Assembly: GCA_965216025.1 (NCBI GenBank)
Contig: CBDCEX010000011.1
Span: forward strand, 62,001-126,000
DNA length: 64,000 nucleotides
Direction of reading: 5' to 3'
Source of the DNA: JADFQT01 sp965216025
GTDB taxonomy: Bacteria > Chloroflexota > Dehalococcoidia > Lucifugimonadales > UBA3495
Part shown: piece by piece, positions 16,381-24,700 of the stretch
How the letters are laid out: every line of letters starts with the position of its first letter
Numbering within the stretch: position 1 is the stretch's first letter
Notes under the pieces: generated by a model
Seen by the model: the letters and a program-made list of their open reading frames with translations, nothing else
Database searches by the model: none
What the model was told of the DNA's origin: nothing
Position numbers and translations under genes: made by a program

Positions 16381-18173
16381 CGGCGACCGAACTCCCGCTC
16401 CATCTGGTACTCGCTGAAATGTAGCAGGGTGGGCCTGCCGTGGGGGCAGGTATGGGGATTATCCGTGGCCTCCAGTTGCTCCAGCAACGCCCGCATTTCA
16501 TCATCGCTCAACGCCTTGCCGGCCCGAATCGCGCTGTGACAAGCCAGGGATGCCGTTAACGCGTCCTCCTGCTGGCGCATCAGACCCTCGAAGGCCACCA
16601 TGTCCAGCAGATCGGTAAAGGACCGGGCTGGATCCCCGGTGTTCAGGACGCTGGGCACCGCCCGCACCAGATAGGTGCTCTCCCCAAAGGGTTCTATCTG
16701 AAAGCCGTGGGAAGCCAGCAGAGTGACGTTGCTCTGGAGCACCTCCAGTTGGGCCGGAGTAAGCTCCACCGAGACCGGCTGCAAGAGTGGCTGGCCCTGG
16801 GAGGAGTTGCTGGCGGCCTGCTGCCGGAGGCGGTCGAAGATCACTCTTTCATGGGCGGCGTGCTGGTCCACCAGGTACATTCCGTCGGGACTCTCCGCCA
16901 CTATATAGGTCAGCTTGATCTGACCCACTACCCGCAATAAGGGCAAGGCTTGCCGGGGTGTGGCGGCCGCATCCGCCGGCCCCCCATAAGTTTCCGGGCC
17001 GCCGGCCGCCGAGTAGGGGTTGCCACCGCCGTTCTTCGTAGCGGGACCAGCACCGGAGGAGTTCCAGTCAAGCTGCGAGCGTTCGAAGGGGTTCCGGAAA
17101 AACCCGGCGGAGGCGGGAGGGTCTCCCCTGGACCACCTACCACCCGCCGGAAGGCCCGCGCCGCCCAGGCGAGGCACGGGGGACTCGGCGATCAGGGCGG
17201 ACCGAACCGCTTTTTGCAGCAGGGAGTAAACCCGGGGCTCGTTATGAAAGCGCACCTCCCGTTTGGCGGGATGGGCGTTCACGTCGACGTCGGAAAAGGG
17301 CAGGGTTAGATTGAGGACCGCCAAAGGATACCGTTTCTCGGGCAGCAGCCCGTGGTAGGCCTCCTCCAGGGCGAAGGTCAGGACGCGACTCTGAATCCAA
17401 CGCCGGTTGACCAGCAGGGTCATGTAGCTGCGATTGGCCCGATTCAACCCGGCCGCTCCAGCGAAGCCATCGATCCGGTAGCCGGTCTCCGGTGCTTCCC
17501 CGGCCACTTCCAGCATCTGCCCCGCCACTTCTGGGCCGTACACCGCCAAGAAGGCCTCGTCCCATTTCCCGGTTCCGGGCGTGGACAGCCCGGTTCGGCC
17601 CCCGGATTTTAGCTGAAACCGGATCTCGGGATAGGCCAGGGCGTAGCGAGAAAACAGGTCGTGCACGCGGCCCGATTCAGCGGAGGCGGATTTGAGGAAC
17701 TTTCGTCGCGCCGGCAGGTTGCCAAACAGGTCTGCCACGGTTACGGAGGTGCCGGGTGGACTGGCGTGAGGCCCGGAGCGGACCGGCTGTCCCCAACGCT
17801 TTTCAATCTGGTAGCCGGCTTGAACCTGAGCTGGTCTGGTGGTTAAGGTGATGCGAGAAACGGCGGCGATACTGGGGAGGGCCTCCCCGCGAAAACCCAG
17901 GGTAGCGATGGCATCCAGCTGTTCTTGAGTCGCCAGCTTGCTGGTGGCATGATGCTGGAAGGCCAGTTCTACTTCTTCAGCGGGAATACCGTGGCCATCG
18001 TCGGTTACGCGGATCTGCTCGACCCCCCCGCCCAGAATCTCCACGATTATCTGTTGGGCGCCGGCGTCGATTGCGTTCTCCAGCAACTCCTTAACCACCG
18101 ATGCCGGCCGCTCTACTACTTCTCCGGCGGCTATCTGGGCTGCCAACTCGGAACCGAGTACCCTGATGACCAT
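16377..18173 (-). CDS. mutL: DNA mismatch repair protein MutL
   Basis: Starting at the ATG of MVIRVLGSELAAQIAAGEVV (18173) gives 598 residues; the frame is open 9 codons further to 18200. GHKL ATPase motifs are 'ELLENAIDAGA', 'DDGHGI' and 'GFRGEALPSI'. The MutL transducer domain follows, then a Gly/Ala/Pro-rich linker of about 80 residues, then the C-terminal dimerisation domain with 'YLVDQHAAHERVIFDRL'. 'CHSAIRAGKAL' and 'CPHGRPTLLHF' near the end are MutL C-terminal motifs. The DQHAxxER motif (here DQHAAHER) lacks the DQHA(X)2E(X)4E spacing of endonuclease-type MutL to my reading, so nuclease activity is uncertain. It works with MutS, encoded at 21729-24470. Confidence 0.96.
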   Translation of the reverse strand: MVIRVLGSELAAQIAAGEVVERPASVVKELLENAIDAGAQQIIVEILGGGVEQIRVTDDGHGIPAEEVELAFQHHATSKLATQEQLDAIATLGFRGEALPSIAAVSRITLTTRPAQVQAGYQIEKRWGQPVRSGPHASPPGTSVTVADLFGNLPARRKFLKSASAESGRVHDLFSRYALAYPEIRFQLKSGGRTGLSTPGTGKWDEAFLAVYGPEVAGQMLEVAGEAPETGYRIDGFAGAAGLNRANRSYMTLLVNRRWIQSRVLTFALEEAYHGLLPEKRYPLAVLNLTLPFSDVDVNAHPAKREVRFHNEPRVYSLLQKAVRSALIAESPVPRLGGAGLPAGGRWSRGDPPASAGFFRNPFERSQLDWNSSGAGPATKNGGGNPYSAAGGPETYGGPADAAATPRQALPLLRVVGQIKLTYIVAESPDGMYLVDQHAAHERVIFDRLRQQAASNSSQGQPLLQPVSVELTPAQLEVLQSNVTLLASHGFQIEPFGESTYLVRAVPSVLNTGDPARSFTDLLDMVAFEGLMRQQEDALTASLACHSAIRAGKALSDDEMRALLEQLEATDNPHTCPHGRPTLLHFSEYQMEREFGRR

Positions 18174-18252
18174 GGTGGTCAATCCCTCCCCGCTACCCAA
18201 CCTACTGTGCTATGCCGGCTCAGTACCGGCCCGATGTTTGACCAGTAAATGA

Positions 18253-18690
18253 TTAGAAAAGGGGCAGAATGGTCCCCTTGGCCCGATACTGCCGGTCTTC
18301 CGAAGTACCATGTTCGACGAAATCGCAAACTATGCGGTAAATGCGGTCCATCTCTTGATCCGTGTTTTTCGCGAAGAAGTAAGGGGGCACCCAGACTCCG
18401 CCAAAGGCGGCTACAATTTCCGGATAATCGTCGATGACAAACTCCGGTTCGCAAGGTACCTTCAACTCCTCCAGTTTTTCGTGAAAATCCTGCGTGGGCT
18501 TCTCGTACACACCACTGACGAAGCCCCCCAGGTCGTGTTTTTCGATGACCTCCCACCGCTCGCCCATTCCGGACCAGATGTAGATCTCATGCTGGTCATC
18601 CAACAGCTTTTGAAAGATCTCTTTGGTGTTGGGCCGGAGGGTGTCATCCAACCCCAGTATCGTGTAGTCCACGTCGAAGAATATTTTCAT
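18253..18690 (-). CDS. HAD-like hydrolase, short
   Basis: A 145-residue protein starting 'MKIFFDVDYTILGLDDTLRP'; D6 and D8 form the DxD nucleophile/acid pair of the haloacid dehalogenase fold. 'IYIWSGMGER' supplies the motif II Ser region and 'EFVIDDYPEIV' the C-terminal acidic metal-binding motif. The cap domain is minimal, so it probably acts on a small phosphomonoester or on a macromolecule. ATG at 18690; the upstream region 18735-18790 is strikingly AT-rich (a TTGTTA/TATAAT-like pair can be drawn), which may be its promoter. Confidence 0.75.
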   Translation of the reverse strand: MKIFFDVDYTILGLDDTLRPNTKEIFQKLLDDQHEIYIWSGMGERWEVIEKHDLGGFVSGVYEKPTQDFHEKLEELKVPCEPEFVIDDYPEIVAAFGGVWVPPYFFAKNTDQEMDRIYRIVCDFVEHGTSEDRQYRAKGTILPLF

Positions 18691-18833
18691 TATTACCAGT
18701 GGGGGAGTGAATCCTTGAGCGAAGTTTACCGGAAAGATTACTAAATTAAAGATTATTATATTAACAAATATAATAACACGCTAAACATTTGAGTCCAAGC
18801 CGGGGGTCCTTCAGGGCACCCGTTCTGCTTGTT
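18691..18833. other. AT-rich intergenic segment upstream of the HAD gene
   Basis: Bases about 18738-18790 are almost pure A/T in a GC-rich window (AAATTAAAGATTATTATATT onward). On the minus strand it offers -10-like TATAAT sequences before the HAD gene. No gene is visible. Confidence 0.4.
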
Positions 18834-19071
18834 GTCATTGCGAGGGCTGTAGGCTCGAAGCAATCTCATGAGGTTAAAGAGGGATTGCTTCGCGGAGTTT
18901 ATCCTGAGCGCGGCCGAAGGCCTGCTCTGTAAACAGCCCGTTCGCCCTTCGAGAGCCTCAGGACGAACGGGATCCCTACCGCTCGTGGTGACCCCGTCGA
19001 ACCATGAGCCGAGGGGAACCTCTTTTCATCTATCGGTGGCGCTCCGCCGGAGCGTGAAAATCCGCAATGAC
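18834..19071. repeat. GTCATTGCGAG repeat element, copy 2 (238 bp)
   Basis: Begins GTCATTGCGAGG and ends CCGCAATGAC. It is collinear with 15772-15985, with an extra ~25 bp (GAGTTTATCCTGAGCGCGG region) in the middle. The two copies flank the Tat-mutL-HAD segment in direct orientation. Confidence 0.85.
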
Positions 19072-19148
19072 ACTGGGGAGAACCGCAAGACCCCCAGGGT
19101 CCTCCCCGGCGTTCTGGCAGGCTGAGAACCCCTAGCTGCCATCCGGCA

Positions 19149-19508
19149 TCAGCCGATGTCTTCTAGAGCCTCGGCCAATACCTTCAAATTGGCCCCAATG
19201 AGCATTTTGTCGCCGATCTTTACCAGCGGCCTCCGAATCAGTCGGGGCTCTTGCAACATCAACTTGAGCATCTCGGCGTCGGGAAGCTCTTGCCCGGCCA
19301 AACCCATCTTTTTCAGGCTGGGACTGCGTCGAGCAAACAGGTCCGACAACCCGACGGTGGCGGCCAAATTTAGGATCTCCCCCTCGCTGAACGGCTCCTT
19401 AAAATAGTCCCGCTCTTCCAACTCCAAACCCTTTTGTAAGAGCAACTCTCTTACCTTCTTGCAGGAAGATCAACGGGGCCACCAATAAAACAGCGCTTTC
19501 TCGCTCAT
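19149..19508 (-). CDS. ArsC/Spx-family thioredoxin-fold protein, predicted selenoprotein (Sec at codon 13, TGA 19472-19470)
   Basis: ATG at 19508 with a strong AGGAGG 5 bases upstream. It reads MSEKALFYWWPR, then TGA, then SSCKKVRELLLQKGLELEERDY, and is open to the stop at 19149 (119 codons). ArsC, Spx and YffB proteins begin with a strand followed by C-x-x-C-KKA-x-x-LL; here this is U-S-S-C-KK-V-x-x-LL, so the TGA replaces the catalytic Cys. Downstream are 'DYFKEPFSEGEIL' and 'LIRRPLVKIGDK', whose Arg is the conserved ArsC/Spx Arg. Without readthrough the catalytic strand is lost. The likely activity is thiol- or selenol-dependent reduction in the cytoplasm; arsenate is only one possible substrate. 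A perfect 7-bp hairpin follows at SECIS distance. Confidence 0.85.
19436..19454 (-). promoter_or_regulatory. Candidate SECIS hairpin for the ArsC-like selenoprotein
   Basis: On the minus strand GTAAGAG pairs perfectly with CTCTTAC around the loop AGTTG. The loop starts 22 nt after the TGA and has G at its second position. This is the clearest of the three candidates: seven Watson-Crick pairs, a small G-containing loop and the expected distance. Confidence 0.7.
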
Positions 19509-19925
19509 TATTCCTCCTTTGCAATCCCTTGGGCAACCCATCGGCTGGCGCAGTCTCAACCACTTCAGCTTTCCCATCGCTTATGATGAGTGGAGCAAAA
19601 GTCAGATAACCAATCTGAGTTGTCTTGGTACCCGGGACCCAATCAATCCCCAATACTTCGACCCATCTCCGACACCCCCTGCTAGATAGATAGGAAGTTT
19701 AGAGGACCAGCGAACATCCTCCACAAAAACTCGAATTTCCCAATCGGCTCCACCGTGTCAGAAGTGAACAGGTACATCAAGAAAAAGAACGTCCATACCC
19801 CCACTCCTCCAAATCTGTTTCCCTTTTTCATCTCTCTATTCTGCCGCCTGCGGTCCTAACGCCTCCAACAACTCAGGGGAAACCGCGACGATACTTAGGG
19901 ATCGCCACCAAGGTTTAGGCGGACT
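19509..19925. other. Intergenic region between ABC exporter and ArsC-like gene
   Basis: About 420 bp. On the minus strand there are short readable stretches ('FAPLIISDGKAEVVETAP' near 19510-19620) that switch frame, so a decayed gene is possible, but no family is recognisable. The immediate 5' part carries the ribosome-binding site of the ArsC-like gene. Confidence 0.35.
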
Positions 19926-21602
19926 CTAGGTGGTCTGGACCAGGGTTTGAATGTCGTACAACCGTCGATAGAGTCCGTTACCGGCCAACAAGTCCTGGTG
20001 GGAACCCTCCTCGCTGACGCGGCCCTCCTCCAAGATAATGATGCGCTGCGCGTGGTGCAGGGAGGACAGCCGGTGGGCGATAATCAGCGTGGTTCGCCCT
20101 CCCATCAGGTTGGCTACCGCCTCCTGGATCAGCGCCTCGGCCTCTAGGTCGACGCTGGTGGTGGCCTCGTCCAGCAGCAACACCGGAGCGTCTCGCAAAA
20201 AGGCCCGGGCCAGGGCGATGCGCTGCCGCTGGCCGCCCGAGAGGGCCAATCCCCGCTGACCCACTGGGGTCTGGTAGCCCTGAGGTAGCGCTACGATGAA
20301 GTCATGGATGTTGGCGGCCCGGGCGGCGCGCTCCACCTCGGCATCGCTGGCCTCCGGCCTGCCGTAAAGGATGTTCTCGCGCACTGTGGTGGAGAAAAGG
20401 AAGGGTTCCTGGGGGACCAAACTTATTTGCTTGCGGAGGGAGGAGGCGTTTAGCGTCTCAAGCGGGTGACCATCCACCGTAATGGCGCCCGACAGCGGGG
20501 TGTAATGCCGCAACAGCAGGTTTACCAGGGTGCTCTTGCCAACTCCGCTGGGGCCCACCAAGGCTACTACTTCCCCCGGCCGAATTTCCAGCGAGAAATC
20601 CCTCAGGACCGGCTCGTCGGGGCGATACCCAAAGGTTACCTGGTCAAAGCGAAGCCTTCCCTCGATTCTGGGCAGGATAATGGTGTCGGCCCCACTGTAG
20701 TCTTCCACCGGCGTATCCAACACCTCAAAGATTCGCTGGGCCGCGCCCATAGCCTTTTGAATCTTGAAATTGGCCTTGCTCAGGCCCTTGAGGGGTTCTT
20801 GGAAACGAGCCAGATAGGCCAGATAGGCCACCAGCGCGCCGACGGTCATCTGCTCAGCCAACACCTGGGGAGCGGCCAGCCAGATTACCAACACCACGCT
20901 TCCAACCAGGATCATTTCCACGCTGATGTGGTAGAAGCCTTCCAAACGAGCTAGGCGCACGCTGGCCTGCCGGATACTGCTGGAGGTCCTGATGAACCGG
21001 TTTAGCTCCGCCGGCTCCATTCCGAAGGCCTTAACCACCCCAATTCCGGTCAGAGTCTCCGTGACCAGGCTGGAAAGACGCCCCAGTCTTTCGCGCACCC
21101 GCAAGGAGGAGCTCTTGACGGCGCGACGAAAAACGTGCATGGACACCGCCAGTAAGAACATGAAGGGCAACACCAGGAGGGTTAGCTTGGCATTAAGGGC
21201 GAACAGCAACCCCAAGATGCCGAACACCATGACCAGGTGCACTCCGGCCTCGGTGACCATCGCCTTCAGCCCGTCCTCCAAAGCCTCGGCGTCTGTCACC
21301 TGCCTGGAGACCAGGTCCCCCACCGGAGTCCGGTTAAAATGGCTTAAGGGCAGGTTTTCGATGTGGTCGTACAGGTCGCAGCGCAGCAGATGAATTGCCC
21401 CTTGGCTCAGCAGCGCCAGGAAGTAGCGATGGGCGAACTCGAATCCCTGCCTAAGCAGGACGGCAGCCAGCAGACCCAGCACTACCCAGGGGAGCAGAGA
21501 GGCGTCCCGGGCGATAATCACCCGGTCGATCAGCACCACTCCCATTAGCCAGGGCGCCGCCAACTCCAACAAGGTCGCGCCGACCATACTGACCAGGACC
21601 AA
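19926..21602 (-). CDS. ABC exporter, fused permease and ATPase (MsbA-type)
   Basis: A 558-residue half-transporter. The first ~300 residues are an exporter transmembrane domain (six helices; 'SQGAIHLLRCDLYDHIENLPLSHF' region is the intracellular coupling loop). The nucleotide-binding domain has Walker A 'ALVGPSGVGKSTLVNLLL', Q-loop 'SLVPQEPFLF', signature 'LSGGQRQRIALARA', Walker B 'PVLLLDEATTSVD' and H-loop 'IIAHRLSSL'. It would export lipids, drugs or peptides as a dimer. The TTG at 21602 starts inside the first helix. The frame continues upstream through 'LLRLLKYVWHYWRLLP', typical of the family, to an ATA at 21665 preceded by GGAGG at a 6-base spacing, so the true start is probably upstream and non-standard. 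Confidence 0.9.
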   Translation of the reverse strand: MVLVSMVGATLLELAAPWLMGVVLIDRVIIARDASLLPWVVLGLLAAVLLRQGFEFAHRYFLALLSQGAIHLLRCDLYDHIENLPLSHFNRTPVGDLVSRQVTDAEALEDGLKAMVTEAGVHLVMVFGILGLLFALNAKLTLLVLPFMFLLAVSMHVFRRAVKSSSLRVRERLGRLSSLVTETLTGIGVVKAFGMEPAELNRFIRTSSSIRQASVRLARLEGFYHISVEMILVGSVVLVIWLAAPQVLAEQMTVGALVAYLAYLARFQEPLKGLSKANFKIQKAMGAAQRIFEVLDTPVEDYSGADTIILPRIEGRLRFDQVTFGYRPDEPVLRDFSLEIRPGEVVALVGPSGVGKSTLVNLLLRHYTPLSGAITVDGHPLETLNASSLRKQISLVPQEPFLFSTTVRENILYGRPEASDAEVERAARAANIHDFIVALPQGYQTPVGQRGLALSGGQRQRIALARAFLRDAPVLLLDEATTSVDLEAEALIQEAVANLMGGRTTLIIAHRLSSLHHAQRIIILEEGRVSEEGSHQDLLAGNGLYRRLYDIQTLVQTT

Positions 21603-21728
21603 GGGCAGCAGGCGCCAGTAGTGCCAGACGTACTTCAGCAGGCGCAGTAGCTGGTTCCGTTCTATATCAGACCTCCGTCAATCAGGACCGGTTGCCGGAA
21701 TTATAGCAGAGCGCTAACTTTCCCGGGT

Positions 21729-24470
21729 CTAACTCTCTCGGGCCCTCTGCTGTAATTCATAAAGCTTGTTTATCGCTTCCAGCGGCGTCAGATTGGGGAT
21801 ATCCAACCCCAACACCTCGTCCAGCAGAGGCCGTTCCGGCTGGAACAGGGGCATTTGCATCGCGGCGGAGCCCTTCCCGGAAGTTGCCCCGGAAGTTATC
21901 CCGGAAATTTTCCGGGAAGCCCGCTGGGAGACCTGGCCGGCGGCCCCGCTCTTTTCCAGCTCCTTCAGCACCTCCCAGGCTCGGCTGACCACCGCCGGAG
22001 GCAGGCCCGCCAGCTGGGCCACGTGCACGCCGTAGCTGCGGTCGGCGCCGCCCGGTATAATCCGGTGCAGAAAGACCACGTCCCCCGCTTCTTCCGTCAC
22101 CGCCACGCTGAAGTTGCGGACTCCGGGCAGCATGGCGGCCACCTCGGTCAATTCGTGGTAGTGGGTAGCAAAGAGGGTTTTGCAGCCCAGACGAGGGTCG
22201 TTGTGCAGATGCTCAATGACCGACCGGGCGATGGAGAGACCGTCATAGGTGCTGGTACCCCGTCCGATTTCGTCCAGAATCACCAGAGACCGGGAGGTTG
22301 CCTGGTTCAGGATGGCCGCCGTCTCTAACATTTCCACCATAAAGGTGGACTGGCCGGTGCTAAGGTCGTCCTGCAATCCCACCCGTGTGAAGATGCGGTC
22401 CACCAAGCCAATGTGGGCCTCCGCCGCCGAAACGAAGCTGCCGACCTGGGCCATAAGGGTAATGATGGCGGTCTGCCGGATGAAGGTGGATTTGCCGGCC
22501 ATGTTGGGACCGGTTATTACCAAGAGGCGGGCATCACCGCTGCTGTCATCGCCGGGGTCATGGCCGGCGGCGCCATTAGATAAATCCACATCGTTGGGAA
22601 CAAAGGAGCCAGCCGGCAGCACTCGCTCGACTACCGGGTGCCGGCCATCCTTGATCCGGATCTGGTTCCCCTGGTCCAAGGTGGGTCGAACATAGCCGTT
22701 GTTGACCGCCACCTCGGCCCAGGCGGCGAACACATCCAACCGGGCGATGGCGGCGGCCAGCTTTCCGAGGACCGGGGCGTGCTCGGCGATTTGGGCGCAC
22801 AACCGGCGATAGAGGTCCCGCTCCAGCTGGTCAATCCGCTCCCGGGCGTTGAGCACCAGGGATTCATACTCCTTGAGTTCGGGCACCACGTAGCGCTCGG
22901 CGTTGGTCAAGGTCTGCCGCCTCACGTAGTCCGGGGGCACCTGTTCCTGATTGGCCTTGCTGACCTCGATGTAATAGCCGAAAACCTGGTTGTAGCCGAC
23001 CTTGAGTCCCCTGATTCCGGTACGCTCCCGTTCCCGGCTTTCCAGATTGGCGATAAAACTGCGCGCATCGCCGGAGGCGCGTTTTAGCTGGTCCAGCTCG
23101 GCGGAAAATCCCTCCCGGATAACGTTGCCATCGCCTACGCTGGCGGAAGGCTCCGGCGCTACGGCGGCTTCGATAAGCTGGGTCAGGTCGGGAAGGGCGG
23201 GGAGTTGGTTCGAGAGCCAAAGGGTCACATTATGTTCCGAACCCTCGGGTTCTTCCCGACCACCGGAAGACCCGCCGGAGGCCTCAGAAGTGGTGGAGCC
23301 GCCCAGCTGCTGAACCAGTTGGTCCCGGCCTTCCAGACCAGTTTTCAGGGATATCAGCTCCCGGGGCAGAACCGTGCCGGTCTGCACCCGGGTGAGAATC
23401 CGCTCCAGGTCTGGGATTTGAGCCAGAATTGTACGGATGCCGCCTCGGAGAAAGGCGTCTTGGGCAAAAAGCTCCACCGCATCCAGCCGCCGGTTCAAAT
23501 CCTCCAGGGACAGCAGGGGCTGGCCCAGCCAGCGGCGCATCAACCTGCCCCCCATTGAAGTTCGAGTCAGGTCCAGGGTGTCCAGCAGGGAGAGGCGTTG
23601 GCTCTGCTGCCGCCCGGCTCGGAACAGCTCCAGGTTGCCCCGGGTCTGGTCATCCAGAACCATAAACTCGGAGACGGAATAGACTGCCAGCGGCGAAAGC
23701 TTGGGTGCGGCCGTCTTATAGGTGTGTCCCAGGTAATGGATGATGCCGCCGGCGGCCCTTACCGCCAGGGGCAGGTCGGCGCAGCCAAACGATTCCAGAG
23801 ACAGGATTCCGTAGTGATTCAGCAGCGCATCCTGAGCCAGGCTGTAGTCGAAAGCAGCGGGCTCCAACTCGGTGAAATTGTAGACGTCCCCGGTACCAGC
23901 CAGTATGTCTGGCAGTAAGGACAACCGTGTCCCCTCGGGGCTCAGCTCCGGGTTGGGAACCAGGATCTCCGCCGGATCGAGACGGGATAATTCCAGATGC
24001 ACCTTTTCCGGAGTAGTTTGGGTGACGGCGAACTCGCCGGTGCTGGCGTCCACGTAGGCCACCCCAACCAGCGGGCCCTCTTGAACTACCGCGACCAGAT
24101 AGTTGTTGGCGTTCTGGTCCAGCAGAGCCGTCTCCAGAACTGTGCCCGGAGTGACCACCCGCACCACGTCCCGCTCCAACAACCCTTTGGATGTGGCCGG
24201 ATCGCTCAACTGCTCGCAGATGGCGACCTTGTACCCCTTCTTGATTAGCCTGACCAGATAGGTTTCCAGGGCGTGGGCCGGCACCCCGGCCATGGGGATT
24301 TTGAGATTCTTGCCCATGCTGCGGGAAGTGAGGGTGATCTCCAACTCCCGGGAGGCCACCCGGGCGTCGTCGTCAAAGGCTTCGTAGAAGTCGCCCAGGC
24401 GAAAGAGGACCAGGGCGTCGGGGTAGGAGTTCTTGATGTCCAGATACTGGCGGCGAACCGGCGTGACCAT
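21729..24470 (-). CDS. mutS: DNA mismatch repair protein MutS
   Basis: The 913-residue product begins 'MVTPVRRQYLDIKNSYPDALVLFRLGDFYEAF', the mismatch-binding domain I with the Phe-x-Glu (here F-Y-E) wedge. Connector, lever and clamp domains follow; 'TRTSMGGRLMRRWL' and 'GYNQVFGYYIEVSK' are standard. The ATPase has 'LLVITGPNMAGKSTFIRQ', 'LVILDEIGRGTSTYDGLSIA' and 'LFATHYHEL'. A Ser/Gly-rich insertion of about 25 residues (STTSEASGGSSGG region) sits in the lever and another Ser/Gly/Ala stretch near the C-terminus. It detects mismatches and recruits MutL, encoded 3.5 kb away on the same strand. Confidence 0.97.
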   Translation of the reverse strand: MVTPVRRQYLDIKNSYPDALVLFRLGDFYEAFDDDARVASRELEITLTSRSMGKNLKIPMAGVPAHALETYLVRLIKKGYKVAICEQLSDPATSKGLLERDVVRVVTPGTVLETALLDQNANNYLVAVVQEGPLVGVAYVDASTGEFAVTQTTPEKVHLELSRLDPAEILVPNPELSPEGTRLSLLPDILAGTGDVYNFTELEPAAFDYSLAQDALLNHYGILSLESFGCADLPLAVRAAGGIIHYLGHTYKTAAPKLSPLAVYSVSEFMVLDDQTRGNLELFRAGRQQSQRLSLLDTLDLTRTSMGGRLMRRWLGQPLLSLEDLNRRLDAVELFAQDAFLRGGIRTILAQIPDLERILTRVQTGTVLPRELISLKTGLEGRDQLVQQLGGSTTSEASGGSSGGREEPEGSEHNVTLWLSNQLPALPDLTQLIEAAVAPEPSASVGDGNVIREGFSAELDQLKRASGDARSFIANLESRERERTGIRGLKVGYNQVFGYYIEVSKANQEQVPPDYVRRQTLTNAERYVVPELKEYESLVLNARERIDQLERDLYRRLCAQIAEHAPVLGKLAAAIARLDVFAAWAEVAVNNGYVRPTLDQGNQIRIKDGRHPVVERVLPAGSFVPNDVDLSNGAAGHDPGDDSSGDARLLVITGPNMAGKSTFIRQTAIITLMAQVGSFVSAAEAHIGLVDRIFTRVGLQDDLSTGQSTFMVEMLETAAILNQATSRSLVILDEIGRGTSTYDGLSIARSVIEHLHNDPRLGCKTLFATHYHELTEVAAMLPGVRNFSVAVTEEAGDVVFLHRIIPGGADRSYGVHVAQLAGLPPAVVSRAWEVLKELEKSGAAGQVSQRASRKISGITSGATSGKGSAAMQMPLFQPERPLLDEVLGLDIPNLTPLEAINKLYELQQRARES

Positions 24471-24700
24471 ACCCTACCTGCTCAGGCTGGCTGGAGAGGA
24501 TCGCTGCCGCCATTCTACTCCAAGCCGGTCCGGGTGAGAATGACCGCGGGACATTGGGGGCGCCGACTGAAAAACACCCCTGAAAAAGAAACACCCCCGC
24601 CGATTCCCGGTATTGGGGAAGGGCGAGGGGTTTGCCACAGATTTGCTGAGGATTTGCCGGTGGATTCGGTTGGGATCAATTCCCCGGCGGGAAGGCAGGG

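Noticed and set aside
19399..19653. 84-residue minus-strand frame overlapping the ArsC-like gene
   Set aside because: It covers the ribosome-binding site and first codons of the selenoprotein in another frame and shows no family; it may contain a decayed remnant but not a supported gene.
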